From Hyposmocoma kahamanoa (lineage: Eukaryota > Arthropoda > Insecta > Lepidoptera > Cosmopterigidae), in the NCBI RefSeq assembly GCF_003589595.1, contig NW_020653726.1, forward strand, positions 15,029,405-15,093,404: a stretch of 64,000 nt of DNA, in the 5' to 3' direction. The stretch's first letter is position 1; every line of letters begins with the position of its first letter. The notes under the pieces are model-generated. The model worked only from the letters and a program-made list of their open reading frames with translations, had not been told where the DNA came from and searched no databases. The translations under genes and the position numbers were made by a program. Below are positions 1 to 11,079 of the stretch, one piece after another.

Positions 1-1225
1 AGTCTCAAAACTTTCACGTCAGCAACGAGACTGAGGTTTTTAAAAACATAAATTAATTTACGTAACCGTAGGGAAAGACTCTCAATATGATAGCTAAAAG
101 AAAGTATGCTATCTAGCTGGACACCCAAGTATTTGATGTAGTGAGTGCGGAGTAAGGATGGACAAGAGCAGGAATTTTTAGGAAAGGAAGGACACGAATG
201 AGCCGTGACAGTGAAAGAGGTGGCGGATGGAAGACCACGACTTGAAAGAGAGAAAGGGAGACACATTGTTTTATCCACGTTAAGGGTGAGAAGATTCTGA
301 GAAAGCCATGCAGAAACTGAATTAAAGCCCAATTGCGCATAGTAAAACACGGACTCCCAGGATTCGCCAAAGAATATCAAGGCAGTGTCGTCGGCATATG
401 TAAAAATAGAACCGTTTTTTAATTGCATGTTACATAAGTCGTTAATATACGCTAAAAATAAGGTAGAGCCGAGAATACTGCCTTGGGGCACACCATACGT
501 GATCGGAAGTTCCTTACTGTTTAAATCTCCAATCCTAACATACTGTCGTCTATCAACAAGATTACTTACAAAAAGTCAAGCTGAAGTCCTCGAATACCCA
601 ACCTTTTCAGTTTAGTAATGAGTAGTGGTACTGATATTGTATCGAATGCTTTGGCGAGGTCGAGGAAAACAGCCATCACCTTCTGCTTGTTATCAAGTTT
701 AGCAACGACTTCGTTAGTTAGGTCTGATACAGCATTATTTGTAGAAATACCAGGCCGGAAACCATACTGAGAGTTAGACAACAATTTATTTTGTTCCATG
801 TAATTCATCAGTCTACTATTTAAAAGTCTCTCTAGAATTTTAGACAGGGTGGGCAGAATTGAAATAAGTCTGTAATTGTTTATTTGACCTCTGTCCCCAC
901 TCTTGAACATCGGATGAATTATAGCGAGCTTGATGGCCTCGGGGAAGACACCGGTACTAAAGGAAAGATTACATACGAACGTTATCGGGGAAACTAAAAT
1001 ATGTATGATTTTTTTTAAAAAGGAGCCAGAAATGCCGTCGTAGCCCACAGCACAGTCACTACGAAGATTCGCCACAATTCCCTCCACCTCAACCTCATCA
1101 GTAGGTAACAGGACAAATGTGTTTGCACTAGAAATAGAACACGAATCAGAGGAATGCTCAATGGGACCCGCGGGGATACCTTCAGCCAAACTACGTCTAA
1201 TTTTATATCTAATTAAGATTTTTTT
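1..1225 (-). pseudogene. Non-LTR retrotransposon reverse transcriptase fragment, runs off left edge
   Basis: Reading on the minus strand, 1189-566 is one open frame with RT palm motifs: an N-terminal fingers region, NNYRLISILPTLSKILE, QYGFRPG and FLDLAKAFDT (motif A). A frameshift near 566 is followed by YGVPQGSILG (motif B) and TYADDTALIF (motif C, catalytic YADD) near 385-400. Coding similarity continues to base 1 (RKLIYVFKNL near 15-50), so the element extends beyond the window. No endonuclease domain is seen and the upstream end is lost near 1200-1225, so this is a 5'-truncated, frameshifted copy. It is related to the LINE at 16500-18370. I place it in the Jockey/CR1 group by motif style; the clade is not certain. 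Confidence 0.85.
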
Positions 1226-2084
1226 TTACTGTGTACACCATAGCTTGTACACCATGAGATATCAAATGCGCACTTATTTTTAAAAAAAATATAAACACCA
1301 TTGTGGAATGCAAATAAAGAGTATTGAAAATTGTGCGTTGGTGTGGCCGATGATGGTAGCTTCCATTCGATTTGACAAATTTATTGGGGGAGATTTAGAT
1401 TTGCGATGGCATCGCAGTACATCCGCTTTGACCTATCCTACTCCGAAATGTAGGGAGGAGGGTTTTAAGACTACACAGTACTGGATTGTTTCGAACCTTC
1501 ACTCTTCAATGCCAGTTGAGTCGAGCAATAAAACACAGAAGAGATAAGACGACGCATCGAAATGACTTTCAGTGAGGTCTCTCTGCAGATGCTGCAAAAA
1601 GTGGAACAGCTCATTTGCGTGTGTCGATGGCATTTGGGCATGTCCATAAACATTAAGTAATGTACAATTGTGTGTGTAATTGGACGTTTATCACCTACAT
1701 ATTGTAACATCTAACCATTAGATTAAATTGTACGTAAATACCAAGTTCTGGATCAAAACCTGAGTTGGTAATAAATTAATATTTATTACGTAATACGTTG
1801 CAGTCAAGTACACGCTGGGGTCCTATAATACGTCTATGCCTTGCTGTTACACCCTGTATAACATTAATGACGATATACAAATCCAGTTTCATACTAATCG
1901 AATGGTATGCTATTCATAACAATCTGATAACATATTAACAGAACTTTACAGTTAAAAACTCTCTGTACGGGTAAGTATACTTATTTATGAAAATGTCGTT
2001 TATGTTAAAAATATTATGTTAGTTTTTTTTTATAAATAATGACAGACATTAATACGAAAAACAATAATTGTAATTAGTTCGTTG
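1226..2084. other. AT-rich stretch, no gene recognised
   Basis: Short open frames here have no recognisable motif. A GTACACCAT word is repeated near 1228-1255. The segment 1264-1295 (ATCAAATGCGCACTTATTTT) recurs at 49756-49775, so part of it is repeat-derived. Confidence 0.5.
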
Positions 2085-2395
2085 AAAAAAAAACCGACCT
2101 CAAAAATTTGCTTATCGGCCGGAACCTGGAACAGCATCAGGGACCGCCTCGAGAGTATACCCTCTCAGACAAAACAATAATTTTAAAAATTGATCCACAA
2201 TTGATGGAGAAATCGGTAAGTATACTGATATGCCTATGAAATTTGAAGATTTTCATTGATTTTCATGGATTCCCTCATCAGGTACCGACTTGGTGACAAT
2301 GAAACCACCACGAGAGTGCAGTCTTTCAACCAAAAAAGAATTTACCAAGCCTCCTTTTTATTTAAAGTCGGGTAAAATTAAACTGGCCACTCATG
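2085..2395 (+). repeat. Family F repeat (AACCGACCTCAAAA end), decayed
   Basis: Starts with AACCGACCTCAAAA and contains phrases shared with 3866-4092 and 34555-34830 (ATTGATGGAGAAATCGG-like, ACCAAAAAAGAATTTACCA-like). Non-coding and diverged. Boundaries are approximate. Confidence 0.45.
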
Positions 2396-2968
2396 ACAGT
2401 CGTATATTGTCGTATCGTCGTATCACAAAGTCGCAAATTCATTTATGGGGCTCTGTATACGCTTCTATATTAAGGTGCCGGTTGATATTCTTTGCTATTC
2501 ACGAGGTTTAAAACTGTAGTGATAACACTTTTCCCATTTTGTCGTAACGTTATATTTACCGTTGGACGACTCGCGTCTAACCTGTTCCCATATCACGACT
2601 ATCTGTCGTGACTGTATCGTGGACGTTCATTTTACCGTTCAACGACTGTGGTGTCTAACTGTTCCCACTAGATTGTGACGACAATTTATCGATTCACGGC
2701 AGCCGCCTTGTCGTTTACACGACAGAATCGTTTGAAGCTACCATTATCTGTCGTCACATTTTTATCGGGACGTTTTATTTATCGTCGGACAGCTGTCGTT
2801 CTAGCTCTTTCCATTATTACGACAGTCTGTCGTCATAACGTCCAAAATGTCGTGAACGACAGTTAATCGTGTTTTACTATATGTGAACATCTTCATTTAA
2901 ATATACAATTCACGACACTTTAAACTGCACGACTGTCTGTCGTCACGACATAATGGGGGACCGTACCC
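2396..2968. repeat. Degenerate dyad array rich in CTGTCGT/ACGACAG
   Basis: At least five loosely spaced modules carry a CCCATT word followed by ACGACAGTCTGTCGT-like dyads and a CGTT(C/G)(A/G)ACGACTG word (near 2528, 2582, 2659, 2740, 2809). Many modules are palindromic. The right end (GTCGTCACGACATAATGGGG near 2940) is an inverted version of the TTTCCATTATTACGAC module at 2809, so the whole may be a foldback-type element. No coding capacity seen. Confidence 0.5.
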
Positions 2969-2984
2969 TTAGATCAACCAAAAA

Positions 2985-3138
2985 ATGTTATTTACAAAGA
3001 GCAACCCCTAGAGTTTCTTGCTCATTCTTCTCAGGGGAATCTGCCTTATGAATGAGCGGTAGAGTTTAACCATTGTGACGATTTCAAGTGTAATAATGCT
3101 TACCTATGAAATAAAGATTATTTTGAATTTTGAATTTT
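2985..3138 (+). repeat. Family B repeat copy 1 (AATAAAGATTATTTTGAA tail)
   Basis: Contains AGAGCAACCCCTAGAGTTTC, a central AGAGTTTAACCATTGTGACG word and a 3' end with AATAAAGATTATTTTGAA followed by a repeated GAATTTT. The oriented tail suggests a LINE 3' end or a SINE. Other copies: 3150-3825, 15141-15306 (-) and 23600-27030. Confidence 0.7.
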
Positions 3139-3149
3139 CAACCAGATCC

Positions 3150-3825
3150 GTGGTATTCACTTGTTTAGCTCTTGCAGGTAGACTCGATCTATGTTTGACA
3201 TAAATATTATAAATTATAAATGTGTACAAATGTATATTTACATAGAGCAACCCCTAGACCAGGATTTTCTAAATCTGTGGTCCATGGACCCCTAACGCTC
3301 AATTTATATTGCGGCAGCCAAAATCTTCCGCGGAATGCGCTAGCATTCTGGAGCATGTCCGAGAATTCCGCGGAAGATTTTGTTTCGTATTTAGATAGTA
3401 CGTTAACAAATGACCATAAAGTTCATTATGCTATGTACAATATAATTACAAAAATTCGCTTCCACTCCGTTCCGCCGCAGTATAAATGGAGCCTAAGGGG
3501 TCCGTGTAATGAGCGCTGGGGGTCTATGGCGGGTCTACTTAACATAAAAAATGCATTATATAAAAATACGCGCGTGAATTTTAGGTATTGAATTTTAGCA
3601 CCCGTGAGACGAGAGAGCGAGACGCGCGTCGATGCAACCCGCGAGCCTTTTCGGAAAGGCTGGTGAGATTTGAAATTTTCAGGGTTAAGAAACCCTGCCC
3701 TAGAGTTTCTTGCTCATTCTTCTCAAGGAAACTTGCCTTACGAAAGAACAGTACAGTTTAAATCAATATGACGATTTCAAATGTAATTTGCTTACTAAAC
3801 TGGAATAAAACTATTTGAGTTTTGT
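3150..3825 (+). repeat. Family B repeat copy 2, split by an insertion
   Basis: The 5' part (3150-3259) and 3' part (3698-3825) align to family B around the word CCCTAGAG. They are separated by a 438-bp insertion at 3260-3697. The 5' part includes the AGCTCTTGCAGGTAGACTCG word shared with the copy at 23600. Confidence 0.7.
3260..3697. mobile_element. Non-autonomous hAT-like element inserted in family B
   Basis: Left end CAGGATTTTCTAAATC and right end (inverted) CAGGGTTTCTTAACCC form short terminal inverted repeats. They are flanked by CCCTAGAC (3252-3259) and CCCTAGAG (3698-3705), an 8-bp target duplication with one change. Eight-base duplications and CAGGGTTTCT-like ends fit the hAT superfamily. 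An open frame crosses it but lacks transposase motifs. The interior has a mirrored TTCCGCGGAA word at 3329 and 3366. Confidence 0.7.
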
Positions 3826-3865
3826 CAAAATTGTAACATGAATAATAATCGCAGTGCAGAGTTAC

Positions 3866-4092
3866 AAAAAACCGACCTCAAAAGTCATTCATCCCCTAGT
3901 TTGCCACCCTTAGAGGTGCAACATTTTCTTCAAATTTAAATAAGACCACTTCTGAGGTACCCTCTTTCCAACAAAAAAAGAACCTTCAAATTCGGTTCAC
4001 AAATGCTGGTGTTATCGTGTAACATACATACAAAAAAAAACATATTCGAATTTAGAACCTCCTCCTTTTTTTGAAGTCTGTTAAAAGTTATT
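3866..4092 (+). repeat. Family F repeat copy
   Basis: Begins AACCGACCTCAAAAG and ends near TTTTTGAAGTCTGTTA, so the two ends form an inverted repeat of AACCGACTTCAAAA type. The interior words CACCCTTAGAGGTG and CCTCTTTCCAAC recur in reverse at 37950-38170. Non-coding; probably a MITE-like element. Confidence 0.6.
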
Positions 4093-4439
4093 ACACAATA
4101 TACGACATGTATATTATAAAATATTTATTTTTATGTGGTGTTAAAAGGAAAAATACATTAAAATAATGTTTAGTACTCTGTAGACGGACGTTTATGTTTA
4201 TTTATAGTGATTCACCACGTCACACCATGACCTAGGACCGGCGTTCATTGCCAGTTGAATACGAATAGTTTTCTAAGTTGAACTCAGGTGCAACGTAATT
4301 GTTACTTAACATTTAAGTACTAGTTATAAATGTAAGTTTCTTGTTTACATTGACGCAGTGGCGTTACCCTAGGATAACATAACTAAAACTATAATGACAA
4401 GGAGCTCTGATAAGACTGGGTTGATGAAGATTTACAATA

Positions 4440-4706
4440 CACTTTTTTTATACAACGCAATTGTAGCGTATATAGCGTACAGAGAATTTCCTACGACTTC
4501 TGCAAAGGCAAAGCCTATCTCGCAGGTAATCGACGTTTGGATGCGCATGCGTGTGCATGCATGTATGAAGGAATTTTGTTGTACGAGTAGATATACGGAT
4601 GCATGAATTTTGACAATATTTCAGCGAAGGTGGTGTTTATAGCTAGTAGATGCAGTTTAAAAAGCCTTTCTTCAAGTAATTCACAATAACGCAATCTACA
4701 AGTCAT
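4440..4706 (-). pseudogene. LINE C-terminal tail fragment
   Basis: Minus-strand frame with LLEERLFKLHLLAINTTFAE and FMHPYIY matches the C-terminal part of the LINE at 17014-18370 (LLDKRIFKLHLPVINSAFAR, FLHPYVY). The downstream word GCCTATCTCGCAGGTAATC (near 4513) also matches the LINE 3' UTR near 16681. A 5'-truncated relic of the same family. Confidence 0.75.
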
Positions 4707-5075
4707 AGAGTATTATAATTACCTAGCAGTGGCGAGACGTCTTACCTTGAATCCCATCGGCTTGCCTAAATACTACATTTTGTGTAGGGAGTATAAAGAA
4801 AACATATCAAAATTATTTATATCAGTTACTAGAGTCTCATTTCTATATCTACCGAGAAGACATTAGGGGATAGCAAATGGTTTTTATTATACTATGGCAG
4901 ACTTCCTGAGTGTGCGATCAATGGGTTACCTGAGGCTCATCGTGCGACCGGTTAGATACATGTTAACAGTAAAGGGTTTCTCAGGTTCTTTCACCTATTT
5001 TATTCTTGCTTTACATAGACGATTAGCAACCCTCAGTATCTATAGTAGTGTTTTCATCCCTGGATACTTCGTAGA

Positions 5076-5385
5076 AGTAGGCTCCTTGTTAAAGAGTGGG
5101 AAGTACTGCCACTTTACCCATTTCTGCCGCCAAGCAGTAATGTGAGCATTGCTGCCTTCCGATTTTGGAGTGTAAGGTTGCTGGTGAAATTACAATCACA
5201 TGAAACTTGTCAAATTATGTCTCAGAGTGGCGGGCGCAGTGGCAGTGCCCCTCAGCACTTTATGATGAAAAAGCTCTGAGTGGCACTGCAACTGTTATGG
5301 ACAGAGCTGTCGTTCGTCGGTGTCGGTCGTGCATTACCACCGGGTGCACGACTTGTTCGTCTTGTCATTTGATACTATAAAAAAA
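5076..5385 (+). repeat. Family A repeat copy 1
   Basis: Family A is about 310 bp. It starts near GAGCTCCTTGTGAAAGAG, then has GCCGCCAAGCAGTAATGTGA, a GGTGACGGGCGCAGTGGCAG core and GACAGGCGTGTCGCTTACCA, and ends GACTTGTTCGTC...TATTATAAAAAAA. The A-rich right end gives a retroposon-like polarity. Short open frames through the core are repeat-derived, not host genes. This copy is near full length. Confidence 0.8.
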
Positions 5386-5439
5386 GTTCCTGTGCCCAAG
5401 ACCAATTACTTTCGGAAGCGATTACGTTTGATACTAAAC

Positions 5440-5668
5440 TGCCTCCGTGGCCGCACGGTTACCATGCCGGACTGCCACGCAGAGGTCCTAGGTTCGATTC
5501 CCGGGCCGGGAGAAATGTTTGTATGGCTTACATTTATTTCTCTCGTGAGTTTGGGTGTAATTTGTGGTTGTCTATGTGTGTGTCCATGGCACCCGCGACA
5601 CAGGGTTTCCCTAGTGCGGGGCTATGTTGAGTGTGTGCGTTATTTATTTTTTTTATATTTTTTTTTAT
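5440..5668 (+). repeat. Family C tRNA-derived SINE, copy 1
   Basis: The tRNA-like head has an A-box-like CCTCCGTGGCCGCACGGTTA and B box GGTTCGATTCCC. It is followed by a shared body (TTTATTTCTCTCGTGAGTTT) and a T-rich end. Pol III promoter boxes and four dispersed copies mark it as a SINE, not a tRNA gene: the aminoacyl stem does not close and the body continues about 150 bp past the head. Confidence 0.85.
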
Positions 5669-7720
5669 ACTAAAACATGAAAGCGGTATGGCTCAACTAA
5701 CATTGGTCGCAGGTCTATTGGGTGCATAGACCAAATTTACTGCATTCTAACAAAGCAGATTTGGGGTCATCATGTTTCGTGTCCTACATGACGATATTCT
5801 CGCTTGTTTTCGAAATGAGGTGTTTTACTTGGTTATTGCCAAATAAGGGAGCGTACGTCTTGCAACAGACTACAAAATTTTTTCGAGCTATTTTCACTTT
5901 AATGTAGAACGAAAATACTATAAGAAAGTCTCAAGGTTTCGACTTGTTTCAATTAATTACTCTTACATACATTCTTATTCATACAATATTCATTCACTTC
6001 ATTAATTATGTATGTTTAAATTTGATACAAATAATTAAAAATGTACATATATTTTGAGGTCTTTTCTCTTAGAGTCGGTGACAAAAAATGTACGTTACAC
6101 CATCTATCAAATACATAACGAACCTTACAATTCACTATATATGTATGATTAAGTAACATGCTGCGACCTCTAGTATTTATCATTTGAACTAAGTATGTAC
6201 GTTTGTAATTATTTATCGACGTAGTTTTAATAAGTATTCATAGAGAGCGACACCGTCGCGAAATTTTATTTCAAATTGATTGATGTAGAGAAAGATTTAA
6301 AGTCGGATAATAAGTACATAATATTTATAGATGTGACAAAGTAAATGTAATTATTTGTTGTTTACCACAGATGACGTCAATAAGTGTTTACTGGATAAGG
6401 ACAAATGTCGTGTAACAATTGTTTTAGAGAAATTCAAGTTTAAGAAAGTATTTTCTTAATTTCTAATAAACAATGAGTCAGACTCAAATAAGAGACTTTT
6501 TTGAAAGAAATTTTGGAAAACGGAATGACAAAACAAAAGTGAAAAATACAAAAAGTATGAGGTCTGAAGTCATACAGATTGATGATACATAGTTTATATA
6601 ATTATGTATTTATATCATGTATTACCAATTTACGGTAAATCATTCTTTTTCAATTATAGTTGGAGAAAAACTGAAACAAATGAATTGTCAAGTCAGAAAC
6701 ATGACACAGACTTGTTAATGTACGAAAGGAATTCAAGGAAACGTATTGTGTGTTTTATTGTTGTTATTTATCGCGACAAGTTTATTGAACTTCGAAATGT
6801 AAAAGATAAAAAAAAGAATTGCTAAACAAAAGAAAAAATTAACATAACTTATTTAACTACAATAGATCATTCACTGCCCCTTACGTATATATAATGATAG
6901 GTTTTTTAGACTTTCGCAGCAAATTAGCAAAAACAATGGCGATAAACGGTAATGTTGGACGTAACGTAAATTAATAGCTGGTCGTAGATAACTGGTTAAC
7001 GTCGTCGGAAAACTAGTAAAATAATAATATTGTCGTTAGCATAAATATGTAATTCGGTCATCTCACAATTAAATCTGCAAGATGCTTGCATTTATTGTAG
7101 AGTCCAATACTCTATACAGTCAACCTTGTAAAAACTTCAAATCTTGATGCAGGTAAATCAATATGTCCTGTAGTGTGCTTAATCAGTATGTGTATCGTTG
7201 TTTAGCAACAACTGAATGAATTCAAACAAAGGTCGCTCCACTGAACTATTACAAGATTTATTTTCTCAGAGCTGTAGAATCAACATTATTACTTCGAAGC
7301 TACAAAAACTATAACAAGTCATTATATTTCCTGGAATTTTTATAATCAACAGACGACTGCAGCGTAAAAGGTCTTTTAAATTATGTTATTCGCAAGTTGT
7401 GTACACATTCTATATGAGATGTTTTTTTTTTCAGAATATCTACTAGATTATTATTAGTATTGATAATTTATTGCACGAGGTGAACATAACAATGTCTAAG
7501 TATTTACCTATTCCATTGATTGTATCTACAGATTAGTTCATTATTTGAACAGTTATTGAGTGAAGAGTAAATAGAGACATTATATGTAAGGAAGTTAGAA
7601 ACGTCATAAATTGAGTAGATATCACCAAAGCAGCGTCTTTGTTTTACACTAGTATCACGATAAAGCGTATTGTTCATTTTACATACACACACATCCATCG
7701 CTCATTTACAAATTGCAAAC
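5669..7720 (+). other. AT-rich region upstream of the ABCG gene, mostly unrecognised
   Basis: No repeat family with other copies in this window was recognised, apart from scattered simple sequence. One 39-codon frame at 6473-6592 is described separately. Distal regulatory sequence of the ABCG gene could lie here, but nothing in the bases proves it. Confidence 0.5.
6473..6592 (+). CDS. Short ORF with an N-terminal PCNA-interaction-like motif (hypothetical)
   Basis: A 39-codon frame with a good start context (AACAATG) begins MSQTQIRDFFER. QTQIRDFF fits the PIP-box pattern Q-x-x-(I/L/M)-x-x-(F/Y)-(F/Y). It is followed by a basic stretch (KRNDKTKVKNTKSMR) and a VIQIDD motif that resembles a SUMO-interacting motif. 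It may be a first exon, since an acceptor-like TTCAATTATAG lies near 6650-6660, ahead of a further frame at 6660-6825. Chance occurrence in AT-rich DNA or a transposon remnant is equally possible, and no homologue is known to me. Confidence 0.2.
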   Translation: MSQTQIRDFFERNFGKRNDKTKVKNTKSMRSEVIQIDDT

Positions 7721-7724
7721 AAAT

Positions 7725-7879
7725 GCGGTGCAATTATTCACCGGGTCGAACTCGCCTCCGAACAAAGGCGTTGATAGTCCAGTTTACATCGTCAAGCAGC
7801 GCGCGCGCATTTGCTCCCGCGACACCGTTAACGCGCCATATTCGAATTTCGAATCGGAGTTCGATAAAAAGAATTCAAA
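7725..7879 (+). promoter_or_regulatory. Probable 5' UTR/promoter of the ABCG gene
   Basis: A locally GC- and CpG-rich stretch (GCGCGCGCATTTGCTCCCGC near 7798, AACGCGCC near 7829) contrasts with AT-rich flanks and runs straight into the start codon. A palindromic ATTCGAATTTCGAAT lies near 7840. No clear TATA box is placed and the transcription start cannot be read from sequence alone. Confidence 0.35.
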
Positions 7880-8111
7880 ATGATGCTCGCGGGAGCACAA
7901 ATTGTTGACGAGAGTAGTGTAGCACATAGACCTGAAAATGATAAAATTTATCCGCTCAATTCAAGACCTCAACCCGGGACAAGTCCAGAACCATCTTCCA
8001 GATATCCTACGCCTTCTGAAGATGAAAGCCTGGCCCGACGTCCTACCAAGGAGCCGGTTGATATCCAGTTCTCTAACATCACATGCACAGTAAAACTTGG
8101 AATTAACAAAG
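7880..8111 (+). CDS. ABCG half-transporter, coding exon 1
   Basis: Encodes residues 1-77 of a predicted ABC transporter subfamily G protein, a half-transporter that dimerises in membranes and usually moves lipids, sterols or small hydrophobic molecules. The start MMLAGAQIVDES follows a good context (CAAAATG). A polar, Pro/Ser-rich cytosolic leader (about 7-58) precedes PVDIQFSNITCTVKLG, the strand that begins the nucleotide-binding domain in ABCG proteins. The exon ends AAAG|GTAAGTACC. The split glycine codon (phase 1) joins perfectly to exon 2 at 62773 to give INKG-YKQILHGV. Later exons (rest of NBD, signature motif, six membrane helices) lie beyond the window. The substrate and exact orthologue are not determinable here. 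Confidence 0.85.
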
Positions 8112-8857
8112 GTAAGTACCTTTTAATACCTTAATGACTTGAATTCTCCTTTAGAACACAGGATAAACTTAAAATTATTCTTCATTGATAATTTGTTTTC
8201 TCTAAATAAATTAACAATAGATGATAAAGTTAAAAGCTAGATACGTAAAATGTAGATACTTAATAATTTGGTACTTATTTAAAAAGCGAATGATTTTTTC
8301 TAAATTCCTAGTTAAAGAAGTGTGCTATGTCTAATAAACATGCGAAATAAAAACGTCTTTTTGTATGTAAGTGTGTATAAAGTCGGTGGTAATCTCTAAT
8401 AAAAACGTTTATACAATTTGCATATAATATTGAGAAGAAATATAAATTATTGACATGTTCAATAAGTGTATAATGTTTGGACAGAATTATTTCGGAAGTT
8501 TTGGAGGTCATTTATATTATCGCTAGAGATATTATAATATATTGTAGTCTTTTTATATAATGGAAGATTATGACAGATGACGCATAATGCCACTTCGCAC
8601 AAAATAAATTACAGTTTTCTTTGGTCAGAGTTTTAATTTAATTTTATAGTGGTACGTGAAAATTTCTACCAACATTGGGAACCACCGTCATATAACCTAG
8701 TTATGATTTACGGTATAAGATACTTATTTCTCAAAATTATACTAATACACTTAGCGAGAAATACAAGGTATCATGAAATTTGTATATAGATAAAATTTCG
8801 TGTTCTAAATTCATAAGAAAAAACAAAACCTAGGCCCTAAACAAGTATTGTACATAT

Positions 8858-8985
8858 CGAGTCCTTGAATTTTCGCGATTGTTTCACATAGGAAATGAAA
8901 CTATTTTCCGGATTTAAATACCGTATATTTGTTTTTGAAACAAACCAACGTTTCGGGCCCTTTACAAGGTCCCAAGGAATCTGTA
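8858..8985 (+). repeat. Family G repeat copy
   Basis: Family G reads (ATAT)CGAGTTCTTAGGTTTTCG, GAAATGAAACTATTTTT, an ATATTTGTTTTTTCAAACAA word, and CGTTTCGGGCCCTTTACAGG. This copy has all of these in order. Others occur at 13764, 31068, 31241 (-), 35620 (-), 38727, 44405, 51266 and 51700 (-). Non-coding. Confidence 0.65.
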
Positions 8986-9575
8986 AAAGAAAATAAGGTA
9001 ATATTTTTTTCTCACCTCTAGGCGTAACGTACTCGCCCAATGTTGCCCAAGGTGCACCAGATGTACAGGAAAGTATTGGTACTTTCGTGCTTAATATAAT
9101 TATAGTAGACAAATGCAGAACAATAAATACAGTATATATAATAAAATTATAGTAATAATATAGTAAATTGAATATTTTTCTTTTCTTCCGTGGTAACCAA
9201 CTTATCTTTACTCTATCTTACATCCTTACATTCATAATTTAGAGAAGGCCCACACGTACGCAGAGTTGTATATAATATTTTATAAACCAATGTAACACAA
9301 ATCATACACACAAACAGACACACACAAATGTAAATATTATTAAGAAACTAACTTATTGTGAATACTTCCCTAAACACGATACCTACCTACTTGTAATTAA
9401 ATTTCCGATTTTGCAATTATAAATTGACTGTGACCCAACTAAAAAATAGTCATAACAAGCTTTATCTTTTATTATACACAAAAACATCAATATTTTTGAA
9501 GATTTACTACGTGATTTTGTCTACTGGCATAGATGTGAAAGTAAATAATTAGCTTTTAGAATACATGCCTTTATT

Positions 9576-9860
9576 CATAGGTTCCCAAAGTGATCCCTAC
9601 CCAGTGGGCGCTGAAGAGTCTTATGGAGATGGCCTCGGAAGCAATCGGAAGCGTTGATGCTGTCCAGGTGTTGCTACCGAATTTGACAAAAAAAAAGTGA
9701 ATTATCTATATAAACTACACTACAAATTATAATTTTTGTTCCTTGTGATTTTTAGTGTTAACTTAATATAAGAAGTAGGTACGTGTTTTTAATTATTTTT
9801 TGTGATGGCTGGGTTGACATTTTTTTTATCTTGCCAAAGTGTGTGGTGAGCCAAAAAAAA
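9576..9860 (+). mobile_element. hAT-M1 MITE copy 1
   Basis: Starts CATAGGTTCCCAAAGTG and carries CAGTGGGCGCTGAAGAGTC, GATGCTGTCCAGG, AATTATCTATATAAACTACA and TTTTTTTTATCTTGCC in the same order as the copy at 60503-60806. The right terminal repeat is worn away. Ends of CATAGGTTCCCAAA type fit hAT elements. Confidence 0.65.
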
Positions 9861-10910
9861 GAAATTATCTCCCAATCACATACAATTTTAAAACGTATGT
9901 CCAACTTGGCACATAGCGGCAGATAGGTGCCCAAACTAGGTAGACCTTGTGTGTTGACACACCAGACATCCGACTCAAAAAATACTAATTAACTGTAGTT
10001 CATTATACAATTACTAAAAAATTTAATTAAATGTGGTGGATCTTAATTTGGCACAAAGTTAGATAAAGTTACAAAATAAAAAGGAGTGCGTGTGCATGCG
10101 TGCTTATGTGTGTATGTGGTATGTGTGTGGCTGTATGTATTTATCTATATATTGTTATTTTCATTGCGGTGGTACCTACATAGTACTTGCTAACACATCA
10201 ATTTCATCATATCTAGTCAAATTACGCTTAGCAACTTAGTTTCAAAGAAGGTTTTACTTGACGTAGTTCCAGGTAAGTAAGTGAATCTAACCATACTATA
10301 AATAGATAAAAACATGGGAAGTGCAATGAAACTGTTCATGTGGAGTCGTGAACGGGAAGACGAGATATTCTTAGAAACAGAATATTTGTATTCCATTTTT
10401 TAAAACAGTTCACTATTCAAGATTTAAGAGATGAAGTAACGAAAGATAGATTAAATTAATTAGCTTTCTTGAACTATTAAGAACCTAAAGAAACGGTCCG
10501 TTGTAGCATTCTGTATTTGTTTTTTTAAAATTAGATTTGTCATCAATGTAGTTCACGGATCTTCATAACGATTGTGATCTATAAAGTCATAGACGTAAAC
10601 TCAATGCCAAATTTCTGCAGCGGTGAATTGGTCGTTTGGAGTGTTGTTTATTCTAAGTAAATAATCGTCTTCACAACACATCGTTACCTCTTGGTAACGT
10701 TAGTTTTTGACACCTATCGTTATAGGTTCTAAATATCACTGGTGTTATTGGTAATCATTCGTTCATTCCATTAGTCGTACACCTTCAGTTGCAAATTTAT
10801 GAATTATCATCTAGAAAAAATGGAAGTAAATTAATTTGGTACTCCGCGTACCCAGTGGAGGTTAAATCATGCAAAATAGCTACCATTGTTTTGAATATTT
10901 TTTTCATTGC
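9861..10910 (+). other. AT-rich intron sequence with a TG-rich patch
   Basis: Nothing coding is recognised. 10085-10142 is a purine-pyrimidine TG/TA/CA-rich low-complexity run. Small dyads occur near 10685-10760 (TTACCTCTTGGTAA and CCTATCGTTATAGG). Confidence 0.5.
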
Positions 10911-10911
10911 A

Positions 10912-11073
10912 AGGGTGCTGGTGAAATTACAGGCACATGGGCCTCTACAACTTATGTCTTAGGGTGACGGGCGCAGTGGCAATACCCCTAAGATCTTTGC
11001 GATTTAAAGCTGGTGCTGAATGGAATTGCTAGTGTTATGAATAGGCGCCCGTCAGTTGGTATTATAAAAAAAA
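10912..11073 (+). repeat. Family A repeat copy 2, 5'-truncated
   Basis: Begins at the GGTGCTGGTGAAATTACAGG word inside family A and ends ATTATAAAAAAAA. It lies head-on against copy 3 on the opposite strand, a few bases away. Confidence 0.75.
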
Positions 11074-11079
11074 GTAAAT

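Noticed and set aside
3220..3591. 123-codon gene
   Set aside because: It starts in family B and continues through the hAT-like insertion; no domain.
5440..5515. tRNA gene
   Set aside because: The head of a dispersed SINE with the same body in four places; no closing aminoacyl stem.
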